A stretch of DNA of 10,742 nt from Lachnospiraceae bacterium (GCA_017391545.1 JAFOYD010000198.1:1-10742); one strand, 5' to 3'. Positions 1 through 6,946 are shown, counted from the stretch's first letter. The notes: generated by a model not told the origin, from the sequence alone. Translations and numbers: made by a program.

Positions 1-689
1 ATGCCAATCCGCTCACGACAACGCTTGGGTATTATAAAACTGCAAGGAAACTTGGCGTGCGGTTCATATCAGGGGAAAAGGTAGTTGCGCTTCGGACAAT
101 CAAGGGTAAGATCCGTCAGGTTATTACAGAGAACAATATTTATGAAGGGGAAAAGGTACTGGTTGCAGCAGGATATGGCAGCAGGGCAATTCTCGGTACC
201 GTCGGTATTGATGTGCCAATGACGACTTCGCTGCTGGAATGTCTCGTGACAGAAGCAGAGCCCCATATGTTTAATCAGATGCTTGGTACAGCGGAGGCAG
301 ATTTTTATGGGCACCAGACAAAGCATGGTTCCTTTGTGTTTGGCGGTTCGTCAGGACTTGAACCGTTCAACAAAGATAACGGAACACCGGTATCAAGTGC
401 CAAAACAGCACCATGTATCTGTAGAGGTATCATGAAATATTTTCCAGATCTTAGCAATGCCAAAATTGTTAGAACCTGGGGAGGTTGGAGTGACAAGTGT
501 GCAGATGGCGTACCGGTCATTGGAGCTGTTAATGAAATCCCAGGGCTGTATGCTGCGTGCGGTTTTAGCGGTCATGGATTTGGCATCGCGCCGGGAGCTG
601 CTTCGCAGCTGGCGAAATTGATCGCTACTGGTGAGACGGATGTTGATTTGTATGAACTTCGATATGACAGATTCAAGGCAAAGATTTGA
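1..689 (+). CDS. FAD-dependent oxidoreductase (DAO family), C-terminal part
   Basis: The reading frame is open from base 3 and the true start lies upstream of the window, so about 228 C-terminal residues are seen. The GTG at 57 is internal, because codons upstream of it (ANPLTTTLGYYKTA) already read like the conserved DAO segment that lines the substrate/FAD domain. The C-terminus carries the family hallmark DGVPVIGAV, then GLYAACGFSGHGFGIAPGA, the segment that closes over FAD and is typical of glycine/sarcosine oxidase, D-amino-acid dehydrogenase and HcnC/hydroxyproline-dehydrogenase beta-type proteins. These enzymes oxidise a C-N bond of an amine or amino acid with FAD. The exact substrate cannot be read from this fragment, and the N-terminal Rossmann GxGxxG motif is outside the window. 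The stop is 15 bases before the next gene, so the two are probably co-transcribed. Confidence 0.85.
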   Translation, partial: ANPLTTTLGYYKTARKLGVRFISGEKVVALRTIKGKIRQVITENNIYEGEKVLVAAGYGSRAILGTVGIDVPMTTSLLECLVTEAEPHMFNQMLGTAEADFYGHQTKHGSFVFGGSSGLEPFNKDNGTPVSSAKTAPCICRGIMKYFPDLSNAKIVRTWGGWSDKCADGVPVIGAVNEIPGLYAACGFSGHGFGIAPGAASQLAKLIATGETDVDLYELRYDRFKAKI

Positions 690-690
690 C

Positions 691-696
691 GGGAGG
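691..696 (+). promoter_or_regulatory. Ribosome binding site of the alcohol dehydrogenase gene
   Basis: GGGAGG lies 8 bases before the ATG at 705, directly after the preceding stop codon. It fixes the start of the alcohol dehydrogenase and shows that it can be translated independently on a shared message. Confidence 0.75.
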
Positions 697-704
697 TAGA
701 TTCA

Positions 705-1865
705 ATGAACAGATTTGATTTTTGTGTTCCGACAGATATTCGATTTGGTGAGGGTCAGGTGGAATGCCTTGCCAAAGAAATCGGGAAATATGGCAGCAGG
801 GTACTGCTTGTGTATGGTGGTGGAAGTATTAAGAAGACAGGGCTTTATGACAAAATATATGAAGTGCTGAAAGATTATCAGATTTATGAGCTATCGGGTA
901 TCGAACCGAATCCAAAACTTTCCTCTGTGAGGAAGGGAGCAGAATTATGCAAAAAAAATGACATTGATGTCATTCTTGCTGTTGGCGGCGGAAGCTCGAT
1001 TGATGCTTCCAAGCATATCGCATGTGCTGCTTTCTATGATGGCGATCCATGGGATCTTGTACTTGACAAGACACTGGCGACAAAAGCATTACCAATTTTT
1101 ACAGTACTGACGATCTGCGCAACAGGTTCTGAGATGAATCCGGGAGCTGTCATCAGTAATGAGGAGACAAAAGAAAAGCTGGAAATCAGCCTTCCAATGC
1201 TGTATCCGACATTGTCAGTGTGTGATCCAACGTATTTATATACGTTGCCACCCATGCAGACAGCAGCAGGTACTGCTGATATTATTTCACATATTTTTGA
1301 GCAGTATTTCCAACCGAATGACGGAGCGTATATTACAGACAGACTGAGCGAAGCAGCGCTAAAAACATGCTTTAAATATGGCCCTATCGCCTTGAAGGAG
1401 CCACAGAACTATGAGGCGCGGTCAAATCTGATGTGGACGAGCTCGATTGGTCTGAATCATTTATTTACGGTAGGTAAAGGCGGAGCATGGAGTGTGCATC
1501 CGATTGAACATGAGCTGTCAGCGTTTTATGATATCACGCATGGAGTAGGTCTTGCAATTTTGACACCACAATGGATGCGATATGTGCTCAGTGACAATAC
1601 CGTTGCCAGATTTGCCATGTACGCGAGAAATGTATGGGATATCAAAGAAGCTGATGATTATGTGGCGGCAAATGCAGGAATTGACAAAACCGAGAAATTT
1701 TTCCATGAATTAGGATTGCCAGGAACGCTTACAGAAATTGGAATTGATGATTCACAGTTTACTGAAATGGCAACAGAAGCGGTCAGAACCAGCGGATTGT
1801 CTACACGGTCATACGTTAAACTGACTCCGGAAGACGTTGTAAAGATCTATAAAATGTGTTTATAG
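705..1865 (+). CDS. Iron-dependent alcohol dehydrogenase (YqhD/butanol dehydrogenase type)
   Basis: This is a full-length (386 aa) group III alcohol dehydrogenase, a cytoplasmic enzyme interconverting aldehydes or ketones and alcohols with a nicotinamide cofactor. The N-terminal dinucleotide domain has YGGGSIKKTG (37-46) and the signature GGGSSIDASK (94-103), followed by TGSEMN (140-145). The metal ligands are visible as D192, H196, H265 and H279; their spacing (4, 69, 14) equals that of E. coli YqhD D194/H198/H267/H281. The C-terminal signature HPIEHELSAFYDITHGVG matches clostridial butanol dehydrogenases. Glycine rather than aspartate in the YGGGS turn favours NADP(H), by analogy with YqhD; this is inference. 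It follows the FAD oxidoreductase by 15 bases, so it may reduce an aldehyde generated by that enzyme. The physiological substrate is not determinable, and the family is often misnamed by substrate. Confidence 0.93.
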   Translation: MNRFDFCVPTDIRFGEGQVECLAKEIGKYGSRVLLVYGGGSIKKTGLYDKIYEVLKDYQIYELSGIEPNPKLSSVRKGAELCKKNDIDVILAVGGGSSIDASKHIACAAFYDGDPWDLVLDKTLATKALPIFTVLTICATGSEMNPGAVISNEETKEKLEISLPMLYPTLSVCDPTYLYTLPPMQTAAGTADIISHIFEQYFQPNDGAYITDRLSEAALKTCFKYGPIALKEPQNYEARSNLMWTSSIGLNHLFTVGKGGAWSVHPIEHELSAFYDITHGVGLAILTPQWMRYVLSDNTVARFAMYARNVWDIKEADDYVAANAGIDKTEKFFHELGLPGTLTEIGIDDSQFTEMATEAVRTSGLSTRSYVKLTPEDVVKIYKMCL

Positions 1866-1880
1866 GATATATTTGTTGTG

Positions 1881-1914
1881 AAGTGCGAAGTGGGAGACTA
1901 CTTCGCACTTTTTT
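1881..1914 (+). terminator. Rho-independent terminator after the alcohol dehydrogenase
   Basis: AAGTGCGAAGT (1881-1891) and ACTTCGCACTT (1900-1910) form a perfect 11-bp stem around an 8-base loop, running into TTTTTT (1909-1914). It sits 15 bases after the dehydrogenase stop and separates that unit from the MATE/GH31 unit. Confidence 0.92.
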
Positions 1915-1956
1915 CAATCTGTGAGGTGCTTTTAGGGAAAGGCAGCAGTATTTTAC

Positions 1957-1985
1957 TTGATAGCAGGTTTTATGTCGGTTATAAT
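1957..1985 (+). promoter_or_regulatory. Sigma-A promoter of the MATE/GH31 unit
   Basis: The -35 box TTGATA (1957-1962) and a perfect -10 box TATAAT (1980-1985) are separated by 17 bases. Transcription would start near 1992, giving a leader of about 29 bases before the ATG at 2021, too short for a riboswitch. A strong ribosome site (GGGAG, 2011-2015) follows. Confidence 0.85.
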
Positions 1986-2020
1986 ATGACATATAGGAAT
2001 CAAGTTAATAGGGAGAAGAG

Positions 2021-3337
2021 ATGAAAGAGAGACAGACGAGTGAAGGCAGACTTTTTGCCAGATATGTTTCACAGAACATATTAGGCATGCTGGGAATATC
2101 AGTGTATATTCTTGCAGACACATTTTTTATCTCCTTGGCAGAGGGAGCAGACGGAATTACAGCACTCAACCTTGTGCTTCCAATCTACAGTCTGATTTTT
2201 GCCATCGGTGCGATGATTGGAGTAGGATCCGCCATAAAGTTCAGGATTCTAAGGGCAAAAAATGAGCAGAGTGCAGACAACTATTTTTCGAATGCAATCT
2301 TGTGGGCATTTCTGTTTGGACTGTTTTTTGCACTGGCAGGGCTTTTGATACCGGATCGGATTGTAGCACTGCTTGGCGGTGACGATCGAATTGTTGCAAT
2401 CGGAACAAGCTATACTCAAATTTTCATGTTGTTTGCCCCGTTTTTTATGTGGAATCATATCTGCAATGCGTTTGTGCGAAATGATGATGCACCGTCGGTG
2501 GCGATGGCAGCGACACTGTTCAGTAGTATTTTTAACATCATTTTTGACTACATTCTGATGTTTCCGCTACACATGGGAATGGCAGGAGCAGCGCTTGCAA
2601 CAGCGCTTTCTCCCATTCTTGGGATCATCATATGTTGTACACATTTATTATCTGCAAAAAGCACGGTTGCCTTTCGGTGGTCAATGCCGTCATTTGCAAA
2701 ATTGCTGAGCGCATGCCGTCTGGGAATATCCGCTTTTGTAGGCGAAATTTCATCCGGTGTGATTACGGTGGTGTTCAATATGATTATTTTGGGACTTGCC
2801 GGAAACGTTGGGGTGGCAGCATATGGTGTGGTGGCGAATTCATCGCTTGTCGCAGTGGCAGTATTCAATGGTGTGTCGCAGGGTTCACAGCCTTTGCTGA
2901 GTGATTATTATGGCAGAGGGAAGCATGCATCTGTCAGCAAAATAATCAGACTTAGCATTGCTACATCATTCATGCTTTCAATACTGATTCTGCTGTTTGT
3001 ATTTGCTTTTGCAGGGCGAATCGCAGCGGTGTTCAACAATGAGAACAATGCAGCGCTTACAAGCTATGCGGTTGCAGGCTTGAAACTCTATTTCACCGGG
3101 TTTGTTTTTGCAGGCTTTAACATTGTAGGGACAGGCATCTTAAGTGCGATTGAGCTTGCCAGACCGGCATTTATTGCATCAATTACCAGAGGTTTTGTTG
3201 CAATCATCATATGTGCATTTGTCATGTCATGGCTGTTTGGCATGAACGGGGTGTGGCTTGCATTTCCTACAGCTGAGTTTGTGACCTCACTGATTGTGGC
3301 AGCAGCAATTATAAAAAATAGGAAAGGAAAGATTTAA
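2021..3337 (+). CDS. MATE family multidrug/metabolite exporter
   Basis: This 438-residue integral membrane protein has about 12 hydrophobic segments arranged as two six-helix halves, the usual MATE architecture and length. MATE proteins export cationic drugs, dyes or metabolites using a Na+ or H+ gradient. Visible family features are YILADTFFISLAEGADGITALN (29-50) in the first helix and loop, the GMAGAALATALSP segment (186-198) at the end of the first half, EISSGVITVVFN (242-253) opening the second half, and QGSQPLLSDYYGRGK (287-301). The pattern is closest to the clostridial/MepA-like branch, but substrate cannot be predicted. It has its own promoter. The stop is 2 bases before the GH31 start, so the two are co-transcribed and probably translationally coupled. 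No adjacent MarR/MerR-type regulator is present in the window. Confidence 0.92.
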   Translation: MKERQTSEGRLFARYVSQNILGMLGISVYILADTFFISLAEGADGITALNLVLPIYSLIFAIGAMIGVGSAIKFRILRAKNEQSADNYFSNAILWAFLFGLFFALAGLLIPDRIVALLGGDDRIVAIGTSYTQIFMLFAPFFMWNHICNAFVRNDDAPSVAMAATLFSSIFNIIFDYILMFPLHMGMAGAALATALSPILGIIICCTHLLSAKSTVAFRWSMPSFAKLLSACRLGISAFVGEISSGVITVVFNMIILGLAGNVGVAAYGVVANSSLVAVAVFNGVSQGSQPLLSDYYGRGKHASVSKIIRLSIATSFMLSILILLFVFAFAGRIAAVFNNENNAALTSYAVAGLKLYFTGFVFAGFNIVGTGILSAIELARPAFIASITRGFVAIIICAFVMSWLFGMNGVWLAFPTAEFVTSLIVAAAIIKNRKGKI

Positions 3338-3339
3338 GT

Positions 3340-5340
3340 ATGGTTAAAAAGTATGTATTTGGAAATCCGTTTGAGACGGATGCAGTTACAGCAAAGATTG
3401 AGATTTCAGAGCAGACAGGAGGCATCGGTTGTGGATCGATCTCAACCGAAAATGGTTTCTGCTTCCGATATCAGATGGACCGCGATGATGTGATCTATGG
3501 ACTTGGAGAGGCGAACCGTGGCATCAATAAAAGAGGCTATCAGTATATCAGCAAATGTTCTGATGATCCCAATCATACAGAAGAAAAAACGTCTTTGTAT
3601 GGTGCGCACAATTTCATAGTCATATCAGGGAAACAGAATGTCGGACTGTTTTTCGATTATCCATCGAATCTGACCTTTGACATTGGCTATACGAAGCAGG
3701 ATCTGTTGACGGTAAGCTGCGAGCGGGCTGACTTATATCTCTATGTGATTACGGGTGAGAGCGCATATGATGTGACGAAGCAGTTTCGCAAAATCATAGG
3801 GAAAAGTTATATTGCCCCCAAGTATGCGTTTGGCTTTGGACAGAGCCGCTGGGGCTACAAGACCGCAGAAGATATCTCAAATGTCGTAAAGGGCTATAGG
3901 GACAATCAGATTCCAATTGATATGGTCTATCTGGACATTGACTATATGCAGGATTATAAGGATTTTACGGTCAATCCGGAGCGTTTCCCGGATTTTCCGA
4001 AGTTCGTGCAGGGCATGAAGGATCAGGAAATCCATCTGATACCGATTATCGATGCCGGAGTCAAGATTGAGGATGGTTATGACATTTACGAAGAAGGTGT
4101 CGAAAAAGGATACTTCTGCAAGCGCGAGGATGGTTCTGATTTCGTGGCAGCAGTATGGCCGGGGTGGACACATTTTCCAGATGTACTCAATCCCGCTGCC
4201 AGAGAGTGGTTTGGAAGCAAGTATGAAGTCCTCACGGATCTGGGAATAGACGGTTTCTGGAATGACATGAATGAGCCTGCTATTTTCTATTCAGAGGAGG
4301 GCATTCAGGAAGTGAATAAGGCGATCGCTGCCTATGCAAAAGAGCTTGAAGGCAAGGGTTCAGAGCAGGTGGCAGGTGATGATGAAGGCGAGGACATCAT
4401 GAACAATGCGAATGCACTTCCGGGAGAGGTCAGAAGCAAGATGGAACAGCTTCAGAATAATCCTGAGGACTATAAGCGCTTTTATCATAATGTAAATGGC
4501 AAGATGGTTCGCCATGATCTGGTGCATAATCTCTATGGCTTTAACATGACAAGGGCGGCAGGTGAGGCATTGCAGAAAATTGCACCGGACAGGAAAATGC
4601 TTTTATTCTCACGTTCATCGTATATTGGAATGCATCGTTATGGCGGTATCTGGACAGGTGACAATCAGTCCTGGTGGTCGCACATTCTTCTGAACCTCAA
4701 GATGATGCCATCATTAAATATGTGCGGTTTTGTATATACTGGTTCAGATCTCGGTGGATTCGGTTCGAATGCGACAAGAGATCTGGTGCTTCGCTGGCTG
4801 GCACTCGGTGTATTTACACCGCTGATGCGTAATCACGCTGCACTTGGCACGAGGGAACAGGAGTGTTATCAGTTTGAAAACATTGAAGATTTCAGACATG
4901 TGATTGGTGTGAGATATCGTCTGATTCCATATCTGTACAGTGAGTTCCTAAAGGCCGTAAATAATGATGACCTGTACTTCAGACCTCTTGGCTTTGATTA
5001 TCCTGATGACAGAAGGGCAATTGAGACAGAGGATCAGCTGATGCTTGGAAAAGAGCTTATGATCACGCCGGTATATACGCAGAATGTAAGTGGAAGAACA
5101 GTGTATCTTCCGGAAGAAATGAAATTCATCAAATTTATGCCGGACGGAAGCATTTACGAGGAGATCATGGACAAAGGCACACACTACATTGAAGTAGCGC
5201 TCAATGAGGTCCCTCTATTTATCAGAAAGGGCAAATGCATTCCTGTCGTTGATGTCGCACAGAGCGTGGCACAGATCGATATGGGTACTGTCCAGTATCT
5301 GGGATATGACGGGGCATCCTATGAGCTTGTAGAGGAATAA
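3340..5340 (+). CDS. Glycoside hydrolase family 31 alpha-glucosidase (cytoplasmic)
   Basis: This 666-residue GH31 enzyme hydrolyses terminal non-reducing alpha-linked glucose. It has no signal peptide or membrane segment, so it acts in the cytoplasm. An N-terminal beta-domain (to about residue 160) precedes the TIM barrel. The nucleophile is D309 in GFWNDMNEPAIF and the acid/base is D441 in GGIWTGDNQSWW. Substrate-pocket motifs LDIDYM (198-203), FSRSSY (423-428) and RNHAALGT (497-504) are also present. From memory it is very similar to R. obeum Ro-alphaG1 (663 aa; D307, D420); W171 would correspond to W169 of that enzyme, reported to influence isomaltose versus maltose preference. An acidic Gly/Asp/Glu-rich stretch (about 338-365) between the catalytic residues looks longer than in relatives, and the C-terminus ends at SYELVEE, where many relatives continue with a DDG-containing tail. 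The ribosome site AGGAAAGG (3320-3327) lies inside the end of the MATE gene. Confidence 0.95.
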   Translation: MVKKYVFGNPFETDAVTAKIEISEQTGGIGCGSISTENGFCFRYQMDRDDVIYGLGEANRGINKRGYQYISKCSDDPNHTEEKTSLYGAHNFIVISGKQNVGLFFDYPSNLTFDIGYTKQDLLTVSCERADLYLYVITGESAYDVTKQFRKIIGKSYIAPKYAFGFGQSRWGYKTAEDISNVVKGYRDNQIPIDMVYLDIDYMQDYKDFTVNPERFPDFPKFVQGMKDQEIHLIPIIDAGVKIEDGYDIYEEGVEKGYFCKREDGSDFVAAVWPGWTHFPDVLNPAAREWFGSKYEVLTDLGIDGFWNDMNEPAIFYSEEGIQEVNKAIAAYAKELEGKGSEQVAGDDEGEDIMNNANALPGEVRSKMEQLQNNPEDYKRFYHNVNGKMVRHDLVHNLYGFNMTRAAGEALQKIAPDRKMLLFSRSSYIGMHRYGGIWTGDNQSWWSHILLNLKMMPSLNMCGFVYTGSDLGGFGSNATRDLVLRWLALGVFTPLMRNHAALGTREQECYQFENIEDFRHVIGVRYRLIPYLYSEFLKAVNNDDLYFRPLGFDYPDDRRAIETEDQLMLGKELMITPVYTQNVSGRTVYLPEEMKFIKFMPDGSIYEEIMDKGTHYIEVALNEVPLFIRKGKCIPVVDVAQSVAQIDMGTVQYLGYDGASYELVEE

Positions 5341-5347
5341 ATAATAT

Positions 5348-5395
5348 AAAAAACTAAGGTGAAAGGCTGGCTAGTGGCTTTTTCCTTAGTTTTTT
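5348..5395 (+). terminator. Rho-independent terminator after the GH31 gene
   Basis: AAAAAACTAAGG (5348-5359) pairs perfectly with CCTTAGTTTTTT (5384-5395), enclosing a 24-base loop, and the 3' arm itself is the U-tract. The A-run on the 5' side would let it work on the opposite strand too. It insulates the GH31 unit from the NAD operon promoter 40 bases downstream. Confidence 0.85.
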
Positions 5396-5434
5396 GTTGA
5401 ATGGCGGAGATATTATTATTTTGATAAAAAGTTG

Positions 5435-5463
5435 TTGACAGATATAAAATCCTGTGCTATATT
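5435..5463 (+). promoter_or_regulatory. Main sigma-A promoter of the NAD-metabolism operon
   Basis: A consensus -35 box TTGACA (5435-5440) and -10 box TATATT (5458-5463) are 17 bases apart. Predicted transcription start is near 5470, inside the palindrome at 5465-5485, so a bound repressor would block initiation. The leader to the pncA ATG is about 54 bases, which leaves little room for a riboswitch. Confidence 0.85.
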
Positions 5464-5464
5464 C

Positions 5465-5485
5465 TTATTATCAAATAGATAATAA
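5465..5485. promoter_or_regulatory. Palindromic operator candidate over the NAD operon start site
   Basis: TTATTATC (5465-5472), a 5-base AAATA spacer and GATAATAA (5478-5485) form a perfect inverted repeat of 21 bp. It begins two bases after the -10 box and covers the predicted transcription start, the classic repressor position. It is AT-rich and not followed by a U-tract, so it is not a terminator. The operon ends in a Nudix-domain protein, and NrtR-type Nudix regulators bind palindromes of about this length upstream of NAD genes; the match of regulator to site is inference. Confidence 0.7.
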
Positions 5486-5512
5486 CTTGAAACTTACAGT
5501 TGCTGGCAGAAT

Positions 5513-5517
5513 GGAGG
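5513..5517 (+). promoter_or_regulatory. Ribosome binding site that sets the pncA start
   Basis: GGAGG lies 6 bases before the ATG at 5524. The in-frame TTG at 5500 would add eight residues (MLAEWRIC) but would put this site inside the coding sequence and has no upstream Shine-Dalgarno, so 5524 is the start chosen. Confidence 0.85.
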
Positions 5518-5523
5518 ATTTGT

Positions 5524-6039
5524 ATGAAGAATGTACTTGTAGTAGTTGATATGCAGAAGGATTTTATTGATGGCGCATTAGGAACTAAGGAAGCTGTTGC
5601 CATCGTGGACAATGTGGCAGAGGCAATCCGGTCCTTTGATGGAGAGGTGATTTTTACAAGAGATACACACTTTGATAATTATATGGAAACACAGGAGGGC
5701 AGAAACCTTCCGGTTCCTCACTGCATTAAGGGCACAGAGGGATGGCAGATCGACAAAAAGCTTGAGTCTCTGAGAACGGATGACATGAAGGTGTTTGATA
5801 AACTGACCTTTGGCTCTGTAGATCTTGCAGCATACCTGAAAGAGAAGAAGGAGCTTGAGCAGGTGACACTCGTAGGACTTTGTACTGACATCTGTGTCAT
5901 ATCCAATGCACTCTTGATCAAGGCAAATCTGCCGGAGGTAGGAATTACGGTGATAGAAAAGTGCTGTGCGGGTGTCACACCACAGAGCCACACTAATGCT
6001 ATTGAAGCAATGAAGATGTGTCAGATCAAAATTGCATAA
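5524..6039 (+). CDS. pncA: Nicotinamidase (isochorismatase-fold cysteine hydrolase)
   Basis: The product is 171 aa. It is predicted to deamidate nicotinamide to nicotinate plus ammonia in the cytoplasm, the first step of the Preiss-Handler salvage route. The catalytic triad is visible: D9 in VVDMQKDF, K93 in FDKLTFGS and nucleophile C124 in GLCTDICV. Likely metal ligands are D47, H49, E58 and H66; the D/H/+11 E pattern matches S. pneumoniae nicotinamidase D53/H55/E64/H71, as recalled. The isochorismatase superfamily includes other amidases, so sequence alone leaves some doubt. The first position in an operon with a phosphoribosyltransferase and NAD synthetase makes nicotinamide by far the best substrate. 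It is followed by prs after a 47-base gap containing only a ribosome site (GAGGA, 6076-6080). Confidence 0.92.
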   Translation: MKNVLVVVDMQKDFIDGALGTKEAVAIVDNVAEAIRSFDGEVIFTRDTHFDNYMETQEGRNLPVPHCIKGTEGWQIDKKLESLRTDDMKVFDKLTFGSVDLAAYLKEKKELEQVTLVGLCTDICVISNALLIKANLPEVGITVIEKCCAGVTPQSHTNAIEAMKMCQIKIA

Positions 6040-6086
6040 GATGATGTCTTCACACACAGGACAGTGGATAGAAATGAGGAATTGAC

Positions 6087-6902
6087 ATGATAAAGATCAA
6101 TGATAAAGAAGTAGCAGTAAATTATTTTCCAGATGGAACACTTTTACTAAAAGAAGTTATTGATACCGATGAAAAAAATGCTGAAATTATAATTAAGTGG
6201 AATTATGAGAACAATGAAGAACTTCTGGCAGTATATTTTCTTACAAAACATATCAAGGCAGCAGGATACAACAATCTGATTCTCGACATGCCATATATAC
6301 CAAATGCAAGACAGGACAGGGTGAAAAACCCCGAGGATGTCTTTACTTTAAAATATTTCGCAGAGCTGATTAACAGTCTGGGATTTCAGGAGGTAAGGGT
6401 TCTGGATGCACATTCCAATGTAAGTCTTGCACTGATTGACAGAGTAAAGCAGTATACACCGCAAAAATATATCGAAAAAGTGATTGAAAAAATAGAGAAT
6501 GAAACAGGCAAAAAGCCACTGATGTTCTATCCGGATGAAGGTGCAGGAAAGCGTTATAGCGGCATGATACCGCTTCCGTACTGCTTTGGTATCAAGAAAA
6601 GAGACTGGAGCAGCGGCGAGATTAAAGGCTTGTCCGTTGCAGGAGAAACAGAGCTGATTGCAGGAAGCAACATATTGATTGTGGACGATATCTGCTCTTA
6701 CGGAGGAACCTTTTTATACTCCGCAAAAGCACTTGCAGAGCTTGGAGCAGCTGGGATAGATCTTTTTATAACCCACTGTGAGAATGTGGCAACACAGGGA
6801 GCGTTATATGAGTGTGAGCAGGTAAGGCATATATATACGACGGACAGTATTTTCAGGGACAAGGAAAATAAGCGAATCTCAATTGTTGATATAGATGAGT
6901 AA
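6087..6902 (+). CDS. prs: Short ribose-phosphate pyrophosphokinase (PRPP synthetase) homologue
   Basis: The 271-residue protein is clearly shorter than canonical bacterial Prs (about 315 aa), mainly at the N-terminus. Prs transfers pyrophosphate from ATP to ribose 5-phosphate, giving PRPP. Family motifs are in order: MPYIPNARQDR (68-78; canonical PYxxYARQDR, ATP site), DAHS (107-110), PDEGAGKR (149-156), a Lys/Arg catalytic loop KKR (170-172), and the PRPP loop VDDICSYGGT (199-208). In that loop canonical Prs has D-T/S where this protein has S204-Y205, a change in the segment that holds the 5-phosphate of ribose. PRPP supply for the next gene's phosphoribosyltransferase is the simplest role. 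It is probably not the housekeeping Prs. An alternative is an ADP-ribose pyrophosphate synthetase (Adps of phage NARP1), a known Prs-like enzyme paired with a NAMPT homologue. Confidence 0.85.
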   Translation: MIKINDKEVAVNYFPDGTLLLKEVIDTDEKNAEIIIKWNYENNEELLAVYFLTKHIKAAGYNNLILDMPYIPNARQDRVKNPEDVFTLKYFAELINSLGFQEVRVLDAHSNVSLALIDRVKQYTPQKYIEKVIEKIENETGKKPLMFYPDEGAGKRYSGMIPLPYCFGIKKRDWSSGEIKGLSVAGETELIAGSNILIVDDICSYGGTFLYSAKALAELGAAGIDLFITHCENVATQGALYECEQVRHIYTTDSIFRDKENKRISIVDIDE

Positions 6903-6923
6903 ATTATTATTATTATTATTATT
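6903..6923 (+). repeat. (ATT)7 trinucleotide tract between prs and the phosphoribosyltransferase gene
   Basis: Seven perfect ATT units begin immediately after the prs stop codon and end 5 bases before the ribosome site (AGGAAAGG, 6929-6936) of the next gene. The tract is non-coding, has no partner arm for a stable hairpin and is of a kind prone to slippage. It leaves the ribosome site itself intact. Confidence 0.9.
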
Positions 6924-6946
6924 CAGACAGGAAAGGAATCAGACAT

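Noticed and set aside
57..689. GTG at 57 as the start of a complete 210-aa protein
   Set aside because: The frame is open to the window edge and the upstream codons match the DAO family, so the gene is truncated by the window rather than a short protein.
5500..5523. TTG start for pncA eight codons upstream
   Set aside because: No ribosome site precedes it, the strong GGAGG would be inside the gene, and the added residues MLAEWRIC do not resemble nicotinamidase N-termini, which begin just before the VVDMQ motif.
5464..5523. Riboswitch in the NAD operon leader
   Set aside because: The predicted leader is only about 54 bases and mostly AT; the only structure is the palindrome, which is better explained as a DNA operator. 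No NAD-binding riboswitch core could be recognised.
5578..6057. Minus-strand open frame of about 160 codons opposite pncA
   Set aside because: It is the complement of conserved nicotinamidase codons and its product has no family features; it is a shadow of codon bias.
6903..6923. ATT tract as part of a CRISPR-like or integration repeat
   Set aside because: It is a contiguous trinucleotide run with no spacers, no second copy elsewhere in the window and no recombinase gene nearby.
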